From positions 1-59,234 of the forward strand of contig JAUNPU010000023.1 in the NCBI GenBank assembly GCA_030536555.1: DNA of 59,234 nucleotides, read 5' to 3'. Made by a program: the position numbers and the translations under genes. The stretch is from Eubacteriales bacterium. Lineage in GTDB: Bacteria > Bacillota > Clostridia > Lachnospirales > Lachnospiraceae. The notes under the pieces are model-generated. The model saw nothing but the letters and a program-made list of their open reading frames with translations, did no database searches and was not told the DNA's origin. Below, piece after piece: positions 33,654 through 42,989 of this stretch. Numbering within the stretch: the stretch's first letter is position 1; every line of letters starts with the position of its first letter.

Positions 33654-34399
33654 TCTTTAGTCCTCTCCAGATTCTCCCGATATTCAGAAGGCGAAAGCCC
33701 TGTTTTCTTTTTGAATACCCGGCTGAAATAATACTGGTCTGCATAGCCGCACAGAACCGCAATCTCCCCGATGGTCTTATCTTCTCTCAGAAGTCTGATG
33801 GAATAGTCAATTCTCAGCTTCGTCACATACTCCACAAAACTCATCCCCGTCGCTTCCTTGATCAGCTTAAACAGCGCTGTACGGCTTAAGTTGAATTCCC
33901 GCTCCACCATCTCAGAGGAAAGCTCCTTCCGCGTGTAGTGGGTATTGATAAACTCAATCACCGAACCTTTGGGCTTTGGCTTCTGTATCTGAAATCTGGA
34001 CACAATGTTGTGGTACTCGATCCGCTCATTATACCTGGCAACTGCCTGTTCCATCACCTCCTGGAACTCGTCGTCCTCAACCGGTTTCAGCAGATAGAAA
34101 TCCACATTGTGCTGAATTGCCTGTCTCGCATATTCAAAATCATCATATCCTGATACGATGATGATCACACAGGTCCTGTTCTTCTCCCGAATCCTGCGGA
34201 TACATTCCAGCCCGCTGATTCTCGGAATATTGATATCCATCAGCAAAATATCCGGTGTGTGCAGCCCAAACAGCTCTAAAGCTTCCTCGCCGTCCTGCGC
34301 CTTCGCCACCACCTTTATGGAAAGTCCCATGGTCTCGATCTGCCTGGCCATTCCATTCCGTATCCTCTCTTCATCGTCAACTACGATTGCTCTATACAT
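33650..34399 (-). CDS. YesN-type response regulator, AraC output
   Basis: 249 residues. Receiver domain with DDEER (11-15) acidic pair, phospho-acceptor Asp in LLMDINIP (about 55) and the Lys in LLKPVEDDEF. A C-terminal AraC helix-turn-helix pair follows (IGEIAVLCGYADQYYFSRVFKKKTG). Directly after the kinase gene and overlapping the reductase gene, so the three form one operon. It likely controls the two flavoprotein genes. Confidence 0.94.
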   Translation of the reverse strand: MYRAIVVDDEERIRNGMARQIETMGLSIKVVAKAQDGEEALELFGLHTPDILLMDINIPRISGLECIRRIREKNRTCVIIIVSGYDDFEYARQAIQHNVDFYLLKPVEDDEFQEVMEQAVARYNERIEYHNIVSRFQIQKPKPKGSVIEFINTHYTRKELSSEMVEREFNLSRTALFKLIKEATGMSFVEYVTKLRIDYSIRLLREDKTIGEIAVLCGYADQYYFSRVFKKKTGLSPSEYRENLERTKE

Positions 34400-34400
34400 T

Positions 34401-36113
34401 TCATCCCTCCGAAGCTGTAAATCTTACCGTAACCGTTGTTCCCTCCGATATCGCACTGGAAACAGTCAGGCTGGCATCCTCTCCATATACCGCCCGCAGC
34501 CTGGTAAGGGTATTCACCATTCCAAAATGCTCAGAAGCATCCAGATTTTTCAGCCGCTCATTCAGCTTTTCCAGAACCTCTTCAGACATTCCGATTCCAT
34601 CATCACAGATGATAAATTCGATAAACTCCCCATTTCTTCTGCCAGCAATCCGGATATGCCCTGCTCCGTCCTTCGGCTTAATCCCGTGATAAATAGCATT
34701 TTCCACCATCGGCTGAATCATGATTTTCAGCGTCGGACACTGCCTGATCGATTCATCCAGTTCCATCTCATAGGACAGTTTATTCTTATATCGAAGTGCC
34801 TGTATATCCAGATACGCCTTCGTGTGCTTAAATTCCTCCGCAATGGTAATCATTTCCTTTCCGTTGCTTAAAAAGATACGGAAAAATGTGGACAATGACG
34901 TAATCGCACCTGCCACCTCATCAGCTCCCTGCTCTTTCGCCATCCACTTCAGATTATCAAGGGTATTATACAGGAAATGAGGCTTGATCTGCGCCTGCAT
35001 CACCGCAGTCTCCGCTTTCCGCTTCGCCTCCTGCTCTTTATAGATACGGTCGATCAGTTCCGCAATGCGGTCAAGCATCTTATTGTAGCTTAAGCCCAAT
35101 TCATAAATCTCATCTCTGCTCTCCCTGGTATCGTAGTAGGCCCTGAGATTCCCCCGTTCCACCTGATTCATGCAGGACTGGAGATTCTTGACCGGTTTCA
35201 GCACCAGATAGGTCAAGCATAATCCCAGCAGACCTGTCACAACCAGAAGCAGCAGAAACAGTATCAGGTATCCCTGAATCAGTTCATCGGTCTGTCTGGA
35301 CAATTCACGATAATTCACCATACTGCAGACAAGCCAGTCATCATAGTGTGATACCGGAGAGATGAACAGCATGCAGGTTTCTCCTCCGGCATTCACAGCA
35401 TCCACCATCACCGAATTGATGACCGACCGGGTATCCACCTGCTTCAGACTGTCCTCATCCATATATTTCTGATAGAAGTAGTCCTTATTGGTAGAGATGA
35501 TCTCATGCTTCCGGTTCATCACCCAGGTTTTTCCGTTGTAAATATGATCTGTATTTACAATCCCCTTCAGGTCCACAGCCGGAACCGCAGAGCAGATCAG
35601 CGCCTCCTTCTCATTGCCATATCCCAGCACCGGATAATAGAACAGCAGCACTTCCCGGAAGTTCTGATTCAGTTTCGGAAGCCCGATCACAAACTCCCGG
35701 TCCGACGCATAGGCAAGGCGATAATCCTCATCATCCATCAGATTCTCCGTCGCCTCACTGTTGATCCAGCAGAAACCATTTTTACCAATGTAGGTAAATG
35801 TCTCCATCACCTCGCCGTTTTTCATATACAGATTGGTAAACCGGTCGATCAGTGGAGTGATTTCCCGCACATCCATGGAAGAGAATGCCGGTATTGCCGA
35901 AATCAGACGAAATTCCAGTGCCTTTTTATTCACCCATGCGTCCACCTCATTAGCCTTGGATTCATTGATCTGGCTTATGGTAAACGCTGTGTCCTTAATC
36001 GCCTGCGGCTTCATTACATAATTAATAAATAGACAAAGCGAGCAGAAAACAATCACAAGACAGATATTAAAAAACAATAATATCTTGGTTTTAATCTTTA
36101 AATTCAGTTTCAC
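34401..36113 (-). CDS. YesM-type sensor histidine kinase
   Basis: About 570 residues. Membrane segment at 10-35, extracytoplasmic dCache-like sensor (about 40-280), second membrane segment (about 285-310), HAMP, then the His_kinase/HATPase pair with the phospho-acceptor in IKPHFLYNTLDNLKWM and the N-box PMVENAIYHGI. GTG at 36113 is chosen because GGAGG lies 5 nt upstream; the ATG at 36128 lacks a site. Faces the substrate side, so it may sense the electron acceptor of the flavin reductases. Confidence 0.93.
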   Translation of the reverse strand: MKLNLKIKTKILLFFNICLVIVFCSLCLFINYVMKPQAIKDTAFTISQINESKANEVDAWVNKKALEFRLISAIPAFSSMDVREITPLIDRFTNLYMKNGEVMETFTYIGKNGFCWINSEATENLMDDEDYRLAYASDREFVIGLPKLNQNFREVLLFYYPVLGYGNEKEALICSAVPAVDLKGIVNTDHIYNGKTWVMNRKHEIISTNKDYFYQKYMDEDSLKQVDTRSVINSVMVDAVNAGGETCMLFISPVSHYDDWLVCSMVNYRELSRQTDELIQGYLILFLLLLVVTGLLGLCLTYLVLKPVKNLQSCMNQVERGNLRAYYDTRESRDEIYELGLSYNKMLDRIAELIDRIYKEQEAKRKAETAVMQAQIKPHFLYNTLDNLKWMAKEQGADEVAGAITSLSTFFRIFLSNGKEMITIAEEFKHTKAYLDIQALRYKNKLSYEMELDESIRQCPTLKIMIQPMVENAIYHGIKPKDGAGHIRIAGRRNGEFIEFIICDDGIGMSEEVLEKLNERLKNLDASEHFGMVNTLTRLRAVYGEDASLTVSSAISEGTTVTVRFTASEG

Positions 36114-36143
36114 CCCTACCTCCGCCATGTTTGTTATTTATTT

Positions 36144-36172
36144 ATTATACCTATTCCCCCGGTTATTTACAA
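36144..36172 (-). promoter_or_regulatory. Promoter of the kinase-regulator-reductase operon
   Basis: On the minus strand: -35 TTGTAA (36167-36172), 17-bp spacer, -10 TATAAT (36144-36149). A separate plus-strand -10 (TATAAT, 36236-36241) with a poor -35 serves the divergent flavoprotein gene; a poor -35 suits activator control. Confidence 0.75.
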
Positions 36173-36272
36173 TCCTGTGTTAAAAAAGTACAAAAGCCGG
36201 AAACATTTGTCCATTTTCTTCATTTTCCAATTTGTTATAATTATATCAATCAATTTAAGGAGGATAAAATTA

Positions 36273-38372
36273 ATGAAGAAATTTGCAGCACTTATGTTAT
36301 CCAGTGCCCTGCTGCTGACCGCCTGCGGTACAAAGGCAGCGCCTGAAACCACTGCGGCTCCAACTGCGGCGGAAACGGAAGCAGAAGGACTCTACACCCC
36401 GGGAACCTACGAAGGCTCCGCAGAAGGCTTCGGCGGTACCCTGACCGTTTCCGTAACCTTATCTGCTGACAAAATCGAGAACGTAGAGGTTGTCTCCCAC
36501 AGCGAGACAGATGGTATCGGCACCAAAGCAATCGAAGCTCTTCCGGCTCTGATCGCAGAGAAAAACTCTGCGGATGTAGACGCCGTAGGCGGTGCAACCA
36601 TGACCTCCAAAGCAATTATCGCAGCTGTAAAAGACGCAATGAAGGATTTTGCAGAAGAGACAGAAACCGCAGTTCTGGCTGACGGTACCTACGCTGGAGA
36701 AGCTACCGGTTACCAGGGTCCTTTAAAGCTTGAGGTTACCGTAGCAGATGAAAAAATCACGGAGATCAAGGTAACGGAAAACGTGGAAACAGTTGGTATC
36801 GGCACCAAAGCCTTAGACGCTGTTCCGCAGAGAATCATCGAACATCAGTCCGTTGCGGTTGACGCTCTTTCCGGCGCTACTGCATCCAGCAAAGCAGTTC
36901 TGGCTGCTGTAACCAACGCTCTGGAAACCGCAGGGGCAGATATGGCAAAATACAGTGTGAAACCAGTTGTTGAAAAAGGGGAAGATCAGGTTGTGGACGC
37001 TGACATCGTAATCGTCGGCGCAGGCGGCGCAGGTCTTACCGCTGCAATCGAAGCAAAGGTTCAGTCCGAAGACATTACCGTAGCCGTTATCGAGAAAATG
37101 GATATTACCGGCGGCAACACCAGAATGTCCGGTGGCGAGTTCGCAGCTCCGGGCAACTGGGTTCAGTTAGAAGAAGGCATCACCGATGACAGCGTTGAGA
37201 AATACTACAATGATATCTTAAAGGGCGGCTACAACCTGGGCAATCCGGATCTGGTCCGTATCATCGCAGAAAACGCTCTTCCAACCGCTGAATGGCTGAA
37301 AGATTTCGTAGGCATCAAATTCCGCGATCATCAGAGCTGGTACGGCGGACACGAGGTTGCAAGAACCTTATGGCCGGAGGGCGATGGTCCTGCTTATGTG
37401 GATACCCTGGAAGCAAAGGCACGGGAACTCGGCGCAGACATTTACTTACAGACAGAAGCAACTGACCTGATTCTGGACAACGCAGGTCGTGCTGTCGGTG
37501 TAACCGCAGTCCGCAAGGACGGCGCAAACTTCACCTTCAACGCAAAGAACGGTGTGATCATCACCACCGGCGGATTCGGAAGAAATGTAGAAATGCGTCA
37601 GAAATACAATACTATGTGGCCGACCCTGGATGAGTCCATTCCATCCACCAACAGCCCTGCAATCACCGGCGACGGTATCCGCATGGCACTGGAAGCCGGC
37701 GCAAACACCGTTGGTATGGAAAACATCCAGTTATACCCGGTTAACAACCCTGCAACAGGCAACTACTACTATATCGACTATGCTCGTCTGAACTCCACCG
37801 CTCTGCTGGTGAACAAAGAAGGCAAACGTTTCGTAAATGAGAAAGGCACGCGCGACGTTATCTCTGATGCTACCTTAAAGCAGACTGACAGCATGGTTTA
37901 CGAGATCATCGATGCAGGTGTTGTTGCAGAACAGAAATTATATGAGGATTATGCAGCAGAGATCGAACAGTGTCAGAAGACCGGTGTACTGGCAATCGGT
38001 ACCTTAGATGAGGTCTGCGCACACTTCGATGTTCCTGTCGATGTTGTAAAAGAAACCATCGAACACTACAACAGCCTGGTTGAGTCCGGAGAAGATACCG
38101 ATTTCGGTCGTACAGACAACTTCAACAAGATCGGTGAAGGCCCGTACTTCATGTTCTCCAGCGTTGTATCCGTTCATCACACCATGGGCGGTCTGGAAAT
38201 CGACACCGAAGCCCGTGTTCTCAATACCGAAGGCAACCCAATCCCGGGTCTGTACGCAGCCGGTGAGGTAACCGGAGGAATCCACGGCGGCAACCGTCTT
38301 GGCTCCGTGGCAGTTCCGGATACCGCAATCTTCGGCCGTGTTGCCGCAAGAAGCTGTATCGAAGGCAAATAA
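36273..38372 (+). CDS. Secreted reductase with two FMN-binding domains and an FAD domain
   Basis: About 699 residues. Lipobox LLTAC (Cys18). FMN-binding domain 1 (about 40-125) with GGATMTS (106-112), where the usual Ser is Gly. Domain 2 (about 137-218) has the canonical SGATASS (200-206). The FAD_binding_2 domain starts at VIVGAGGAGLTAA. GTRD (Arg527) matches the fumarate-reductase proton donor. It is a paralogue of the protein at 31854 with an extra flavin module. Codons look tuned for high expression (GAA, AAC, GTT frequent). AAGGAGG precedes the ATG; an extended frame to 36177 is not supported. Confidence 0.93.
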   Translation: MKKFAALMLSSALLLTACGTKAAPETTAAPTAAETEAEGLYTPGTYEGSAEGFGGTLTVSVTLSADKIENVEVVSHSETDGIGTKAIEALPALIAEKNSADVDAVGGATMTSKAIIAAVKDAMKDFAEETETAVLADGTYAGEATGYQGPLKLEVTVADEKITEIKVTENVETVGIGTKALDAVPQRIIEHQSVAVDALSGATASSKAVLAAVTNALETAGADMAKYSVKPVVEKGEDQVVDADIVIVGAGGAGLTAAIEAKVQSEDITVAVIEKMDITGGNTRMSGGEFAAPGNWVQLEEGITDDSVEKYYNDILKGGYNLGNPDLVRIIAENALPTAEWLKDFVGIKFRDHQSWYGGHEVARTLWPEGDGPAYVDTLEAKARELGADIYLQTEATDLILDNAGRAVGVTAVRKDGANFTFNAKNGVIITTGGFGRNVEMRQKYNTMWPTLDESIPSTNSPAITGDGIRMALEAGANTVGMENIQLYPVNNPATGNYYYIDYARLNSTALLVNKEGKRFVNEKGTRDVISDATLKQTDSMVYEIIDAGVVAEQKLYEDYAAEIEQCQKTGVLAIGTLDEVCAHFDVPVDVVKETIEHYNSLVESGEDTDFGRTDNFNKIGEGPYFMFSSVVSVHHTMGGLEIDTEARVLNTEGNPIPGLYAAGEVTGGIHGGNRLGSVAVPDTAIFGRVAARSCIEGK

Positions 38373-38391
38373 AAAAGGATTGATTTAAGAT

Positions 38392-38427
38392 AATATGGGG
38401 GCAGTGCATTGGCACTGCCCCCATATT
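38392..38427. terminator. Bidirectional terminator, 16-bp perfect stem
   Basis: AATATGGGGGCAGTGC (38392-38407) pairs with GCACTGCCCCCATATT (38412-38427) around a 4-nt loop. TTTACTT follows on the plus strand. It lies between the flavoprotein gene and the convergent kinase gene, whose stop codon abuts it. Confidence 0.88.
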
Positions 38428-39018
38428 TTACTTCTTCTGCTCCACATAAGCTGCCACTGCCTCCAGTGCCCCGTCTACGCCAATGTCTGTGGTATTGACA
38501 CAGATGTCATAATCCTCCATCTGCCCCCACTCCTTATTGCAATAGAACTTGTGATAGTTGCGGCGGCGACGGTCCATCCGGCGAATCTCCTTCTCCGCAC
38601 GGCTCTCCGACATCTCCTCCGCGCTGTGGATCCGGCGGATGCGGCTGATTCTGGCATCCAGTCCGGCATAGACAAATACCTTCACGGACTCCGGAACGAT
38701 CATCTCTGCACAGCGTCCCACCAGCACACACGAACCCTTCTCTGCCAGCTCCCGGATCACACGGCTGTAGGCTTCAAATACCTTCTTCGCCATGTCGATC
38801 TGATAGTCCGGCGCAATGTCACGGGCTGTGTAGCTGTCAAGATCCGGCTCCGATTCGTCACATGCTTCCAGAAGGGATACCTCAATATTCTCCTTTCTGG
38901 CAATCATATTGATCAATTCCTTGTCATAAAACGGGATTCCCAGTTTCGCGGCGAGTTTTTCCCCCAGCTCTCTGCCGCCGCTGCCGTACTGTCGGCTGAT
39001 TGTAATCACCTTACTCAT
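38428..39018 (-). CDS. Cytidylate kinase-like protein
   Basis: 196 residues, Cytidylate_kin2-type P-loop protein. Walker A-like SRQYGSGGRELG at the N-terminus, VLVGRCAE in the middle and the lid RRNYHKFYCNKEWG near residue 155. These proteins are common in Clostridia as uncharacterised paralogues of Cmk. AAGGAGG precedes the ATG. Monocistronic as far as visible. Confidence 0.9.
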   Translation of the reverse strand: MSKVITISRQYGSGGRELGEKLAAKLGIPFYDKELINMIARKENIEVSLLEACDESEPDLDSYTARDIAPDYQIDMAKKVFEAYSRVIRELAEKGSCVLVGRCAEMIVPESVKVFVYAGLDARISRIRRIHSAEEMSESRAEKEIRRMDRRRRNYHKFYCNKEWGQMEDYDICVNTTDIGVDGALEAVAAYVEQKK

Positions 39019-39099
39019 AGTTCAAACCTCCTTTCTCCTCATACGTGCATGATTGACCTCTTTTTCTTTTATTGTATCACACTTTTCACATCGTTGTCA

Positions 39100-40449
39100 C
39101 TATGTTAGCAGAAAATCTTCTGTTTTTCTTTTATTTTTCAGTCTATTATATGTTTGCTGATTTTCTGCATGTTCCCTCTCTGGTCCCTGCATCACCCACG
39201 CACGAATCAGCCTGTTCCAGTAATCCCGATATCCCGCCTTCTTCACCGCTCCGTCTGTCAGAATCTCCACCTCCCCCAGCACCTTGCCGTTCAGCTCGTA
39301 GCGAAGCACCCCCGCCTTATCCCCCGGTTCCACCGGCGCTTCCAGCTGCTCCGGCAGCATCAGCTTCTTCTCCACTGCCTGGAAGTCCTCCCCGTTCAGA
39401 CTCAGATAGGAAAAGCCGCCGTTGTACTTTACCGGAACCGTGTCTGTCACACCGTCCGCAACCGGAAGTAGCGGCAGTACCGGCATCTCCGTGTCCTCAT
39501 AGAGCCTGCAGTTTGCATAGCCGTAGTTCAGCAGCGTCTGGGCATCGGCGAACCGCACCTTGTAATCCGGTGCCGCCATAATCGAGGCGATCAGCCGCAC
39601 TCCATCCTTCTCCGCCGTGGCTGACAGACAGTATTTTGCCAGAGAGGTGGAGCCTGTTTTCAATCCCGTCACCCGGAAGTTGGTTGCCATTTTCAACAGC
39701 TTGTTGGTGTTGGACAGACCGAACTCCTTCGTCCCCTGCTTCGTCACATGGGTAATATTTTCCATCCAGATTGTCGAATAGTTGTGAATCTGCGGATATC
39801 GGGTAATCAGCTCCCGGGACATGATGGCAATATCCCGCGCCGTGGTCAGGTGCGTAGGGGACTCCGTCAGACCGCAGCAGTCCTCAAAGTGCGTCCCCGT
39901 CATCTGAAGTCCAGCCGCCCGCTCATTCATCATCCGGACAAATTCGCTCTCCGTACCTGCTATGTACTCCGCCATCGCCACCGACGCGTCATTGCCGGAG
40001 GCGATGACGATGCACTTGATCAGCGTTTCCACCGTCTGCGTCTCCCCTTCCTCCAGAAATACCTGGGACCCGCCCATGGATTTCGCATAGGCGCTGGTCA
40101 CCACCGAATCCGTCATCTTGATCTTCCCCGCGTCAATGGCATCAAAAATCAGAATCAGGGTCATGATCTTCGTGATGCTGGCGGGACTTCTCTGCTCATC
40201 CGGATTCTTCTCATAGATCACCTGCCCGGTGGATGCCTCCATCAGCACAGCACTGGGCGCAGATATGGTTACGGCATCTGCACTTGCACCTGCCAAGACC
40301 GCGCCTGCGGAACCGACCGCACTTGCGGAACCGGTCGCTTCCGTTGACGCGGGCAGCATAGTCTCCGCCGCAACCGGTATCGTCTCCACCGGCGCAGGGG
40401 TTGAAGTCATCACCAGACTGGCACACAGGGCTAACAGTATCTGTCTCAT
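39100..40449 (-). CDS. D-alanyl-D-alanine carboxypeptidase (DacF/PBP5-type)
   Basis: 449 residues. N-terminal signal peptide followed by a low-complexity Ala/Ser/Thr/Gly stretch (about 25-60). Active-site motifs of S11 peptidases: SxxK in SPASITKIM, SGN in IASGNDASVA, and KTG in GLKTGSTSLAK. The C-terminal PBP5-C domain and an amphipathic end follow. It trims the terminal D-Ala of peptidoglycan stem peptides at the outer membrane face. Divergent from the deacetylase gene at 40599. Confidence 0.95.
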   Translation of the reverse strand: MRQILLALCASLVMTSTPAPVETIPVAAETMLPASTEATGSASAVGSAGAVLAGASADAVTISAPSAVLMEASTGQVIYEKNPDEQRSPASITKIMTLILIFDAIDAGKIKMTDSVVTSAYAKSMGGSQVFLEEGETQTVETLIKCIVIASGNDASVAMAEYIAGTESEFVRMMNERAAGLQMTGTHFEDCCGLTESPTHLTTARDIAIMSRELITRYPQIHNYSTIWMENITHVTKQGTKEFGLSNTNKLLKMATNFRVTGLKTGSTSLAKYCLSATAEKDGVRLIASIMAAPDYKVRFADAQTLLNYGYANCRLYEDTEMPVLPLLPVADGVTDTVPVKYNGGFSYLSLNGEDFQAVEKKLMLPEQLEAPVEPGDKAGVLRYELNGKVLGEVEILTDGAVKKAGYRDYWNRLIRAWVMQGPEREHAENQQTYNRLKNKRKTEDFLLT

Positions 40450-40598
40450 ACTCTCCCTCAGTTCTCTCCTCTCATATTCAATGTATGGTTATTTATACGG
40501 TTCTATGTTATGATATAGTTGTTCAGAAAGTCTTTGCACTTTCTGCGCAGACCGCTAATATTACGAATCCATCGATTTGATAGAAATGAGGTTTTACT

Positions 40599-42077
40599 AT
40601 GAATCGTTTTGAATACAGCAGACGTTATCGCCGCAGACGCAGGAACCGTCGGGCGGCACAGATTGCAGCCGTGATCGGCTGTATCGCACTCATCGGCATC
40701 TGCGGAACAGGTGCCGTATTCTTCGGCAAAAAGCTGCTTGCAAACCCGGGTGCTCCCTCCGGAGGCACCGTAGTCGTCACTCAGGATCAGAGCGATCCGG
40801 CTGGCACCGGAGGCTCCGGCACAGCCAACACCAGCAGTTCTGGCGATTCAACCGGAACCACCACCCCTGCCACCAACCAGCCCTCCCCCTCCCCGGACTC
40901 CTCCGCTGCTTCCCTTCTCGCTCAGGCGGCTGCCCTGGCGACCGGCTACGACTATGACAGCGCCATCGCCCTGCTTCAGTCCGACGCCGCCCCTGCATCG
41001 GATCCGGCTGTGACCGCAGCCATTGCAGACTACGAGGCCATACGGGAAAGTCTGGTGAAGGTCAAGGTGTCCGAGGTCACCCATGTCTTTTTCCACTCTC
41101 TGGTCATGGACCCGGCGAAGGCATTTGACGGGGATGCGGACATGAACGGCTACAATCAGGTAATGACCACAGCCGACGAATTCCACAAGATTCTGCAGTC
41201 CATGTACGACAAGGGCTACGTGCTGGTTCGCATGCACGATCTTGCCTATGAGACCACAGACGAGAACGGCAAACCGGTCATGAAGCCCGGCACCATCATG
41301 CTTCCGGAAGGCAAGATTCCATTTGTCATGTCCCAGGATGATGTGTGCTACTATCCCTATATGGACGGCGACGGATTTGCGTCCCGCATTGTCATCGGCG
41401 AGGACGGCAGACCCACCTGCGAGATGAAGCAGCCCGACGGCACTGTGGTCACCGGCTCCTACGATCTGGTTCCGCTGCTGGAGGACTTTATTCAGGAGCA
41501 CCCGGACTTTTCCTACCAGGGAGCCCGCGCCGTGCTGGCATTTACCGGATACGAAGGAATCCTTGGCTACCGGACTGCCGCCTCCTACGCGGATTCGCCC
41601 ACCTATGCCAGTGACCGGGAGCAGGCTGCCAAAGTAGCCCAGTGCTTAAAGGATCACGGCTGGGAGCTTGCCTCCCACAGCTGGGGGCATCTCAACATGG
41701 GTACCATCGAGATGGACCGCTTCCGCACTGATGCGGACAAGTGGGAGCAGGAGGTTGACTCTCTGATCGGTCCCACCGACATCATCCTGTACCCCTTCGG
41801 TGCCGACATCAGCGACTGGCATCCCTACACCACCGAAAATGAGCGGTTCAACTACTTATACAACGCCGGATTCCGCTATTTCTGCAATGTGGACTCCAGC
41901 CGCTGCTGGGTTCAGATCGGTGATGACTACCTTCGCCAGGGCCGCCGCAACTTAGACGGCTACCGGATGTGGAAGGATATCACCGCCGAAGATCCCTCCA
42001 GCCGCCGGCTGGACGATTTGTTCCGGGCAGAGGACGTATTTGACGCCGCCCGACCGACTCCGGTGCCGGAAATGTGA
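40599..42077 (+). CDS. Membrane-anchored polysaccharide deacetylase family protein
   Basis: 492 residues. A very basic N-terminus (RRYRRRRRNRR) precedes one membrane segment (about 22-45), then a Gly/Ser/Thr/Pro linker (about 52-105). The NodB-like catalytic domain shows FVMSQDDV (metal Asp pair), ASHSWGHLNMG (metal His) and ILYPFGADISDW. It likely deacetylates cell-wall or capsular sugars. The long insert between motifs is unusual. A possible promoter (TTGCAC-16-TAATAT) and a CAGAAAGT/ACTTTCTG stem are just upstream. Confidence 0.88.
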   Translation: MNRFEYSRRYRRRRRNRRAAQIAAVIGCIALIGICGTGAVFFGKKLLANPGAPSGGTVVVTQDQSDPAGTGGSGTANTSSSGDSTGTTTPATNQPSPSPDSSAASLLAQAAALATGYDYDSAIALLQSDAAPASDPAVTAAIADYEAIRESLVKVKVSEVTHVFFHSLVMDPAKAFDGDADMNGYNQVMTTADEFHKILQSMYDKGYVLVRMHDLAYETTDENGKPVMKPGTIMLPEGKIPFVMSQDDVCYYPYMDGDGFASRIVIGEDGRPTCEMKQPDGTVVTGSYDLVPLLEDFIQEHPDFSYQGARAVLAFTGYEGILGYRTAASYADSPTYASDREQAAKVAQCLKDHGWELASHSWGHLNMGTIEMDRFRTDADKWEQEVDSLIGPTDIILYPFGADISDWHPYTTENERFNYLYNAGFRYFCNVDSSRCWVQIGDDYLRQGRRNLDGYRMWKDITAEDPSSRRLDDLFRAEDVFDAARPTPVPEM

Positions 42078-42148
42078 CTCCACGGTACAGGCAGTCTCCG
42101 GTCCCGAATCCGGCACACCGAAAGCCCCCGGTACCGTAACTATAAGCG

Positions 42149-42928
42149 TCAGTATACCGGTCGTTCCCGCACGATCATGGTCGGATATCCCAGGCTGCGC
42201 AGGTTCTTCTCCATCCATGCGGCATTGTCCAGGTTGAGGAAGGCCCCCACCCGCACCTTGTAAAGTCCGTCCTGATATACGGTAAATGCCGGCAGGTCGC
42301 GGGCGATCAGCTCCTGTAAGAGCTGGTCTGCCTGTGCCCGCTCCGCAAATGCCCCCACCTGAATCTGATAGTATTCCGGCGCTTCCGCCTCCTGTCCGAT
42401 GGTCTCCAGCACACCCTGTGCGACTGCCTGTGCAATCGCATCGAAGTGGGTGTCAAAGAACAGATTATCCGTCTCATTGTCGATAAATCCCACCTCTGCC
42501 AGCACCGCCGGCATCTCGGTCCGCCGCAGCACGATCAGCCCCGGACGCTCGATGGTCCCCAGATTCCGAAATCCGGTCTCCGCCAGCGCCTCATTGATAT
42601 TGGCTGCCAGCAGCGCCGGGACTCCGCTGTTTTCATACACCAGACTCTCGATTCCCGAAGCGGTCCCCGCCACCGGCATGGCATTCCGGTGAATGGACAG
42701 GAAGTAGTCCGCATCCGCCTCATTTGCCATCTGCGCCTTCTCAAAAGGCGTCTGGTACACGTCCGTCACCCGCGTATAACCCACATCCCCCCCCTGATCC
42801 GTCAGAATCTGCCCCACTGCCAGCGCCAGCCGCAGGGTGTCATTTTTCTCCTGCCGCCCCTGAAATACAGCACCGGGCTCTGCTCCGCCGTGACCGGCAT
42901 CAATGATAATCTTCTTTCTTTCCTCCAA
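42149..42928 (-). CDS. N-acetylmuramoyl-L-alanine amidase with SPOR domain
   Basis: 259 residues. Amidase_3 domain (about 5-178) with zinc-binding His in IDAGHGG and SIHRNA and Glu in VLAEVGFIDN. A C-terminal SPOR domain (about 185-258; YYQIQVGAFAERAQADQL) binds denuded glycan. No signal peptide is evident, as in CwlC/CwlD-like sporulation amidases released by lysis. It ends the glnA-ANTAR-dapF transcription unit, 61 bp after dapF. Confidence 0.93.
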   Translation of the reverse strand: MEERKKIIIDAGHGGAEPGAVFQGRQEKNDTLRLALAVGQILTDQGGDVGYTRVTDVYQTPFEKAQMANEADADYFLSIHRNAMPVAGTASGIESLVYENSGVPALLAANINEALAETGFRNLGTIERPGLIVLRRTEMPAVLAEVGFIDNETDNLFFDTHFDAIAQAVAQGVLETIGQEAEAPEYYQIQVGAFAERAQADQLLQELIARDLPAFTVYQDGLYKVRVGAFLNLDNAAWMEKNLRSLGYPTMIVRERPVY

Positions 42929-42989
42929 AATAAAAAGGCTCCTTTCCCATACTGCATACTAATACAATATGGAAAAAGAGCCTGTCCGG

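Noticed and set aside
42082..42139. Terminator between the deacetylase and amidase genes
   Set aside because: ACGGTAC/GTACCGT arms exist but are 7 bp with a loop of over 40 nt and no T-run.
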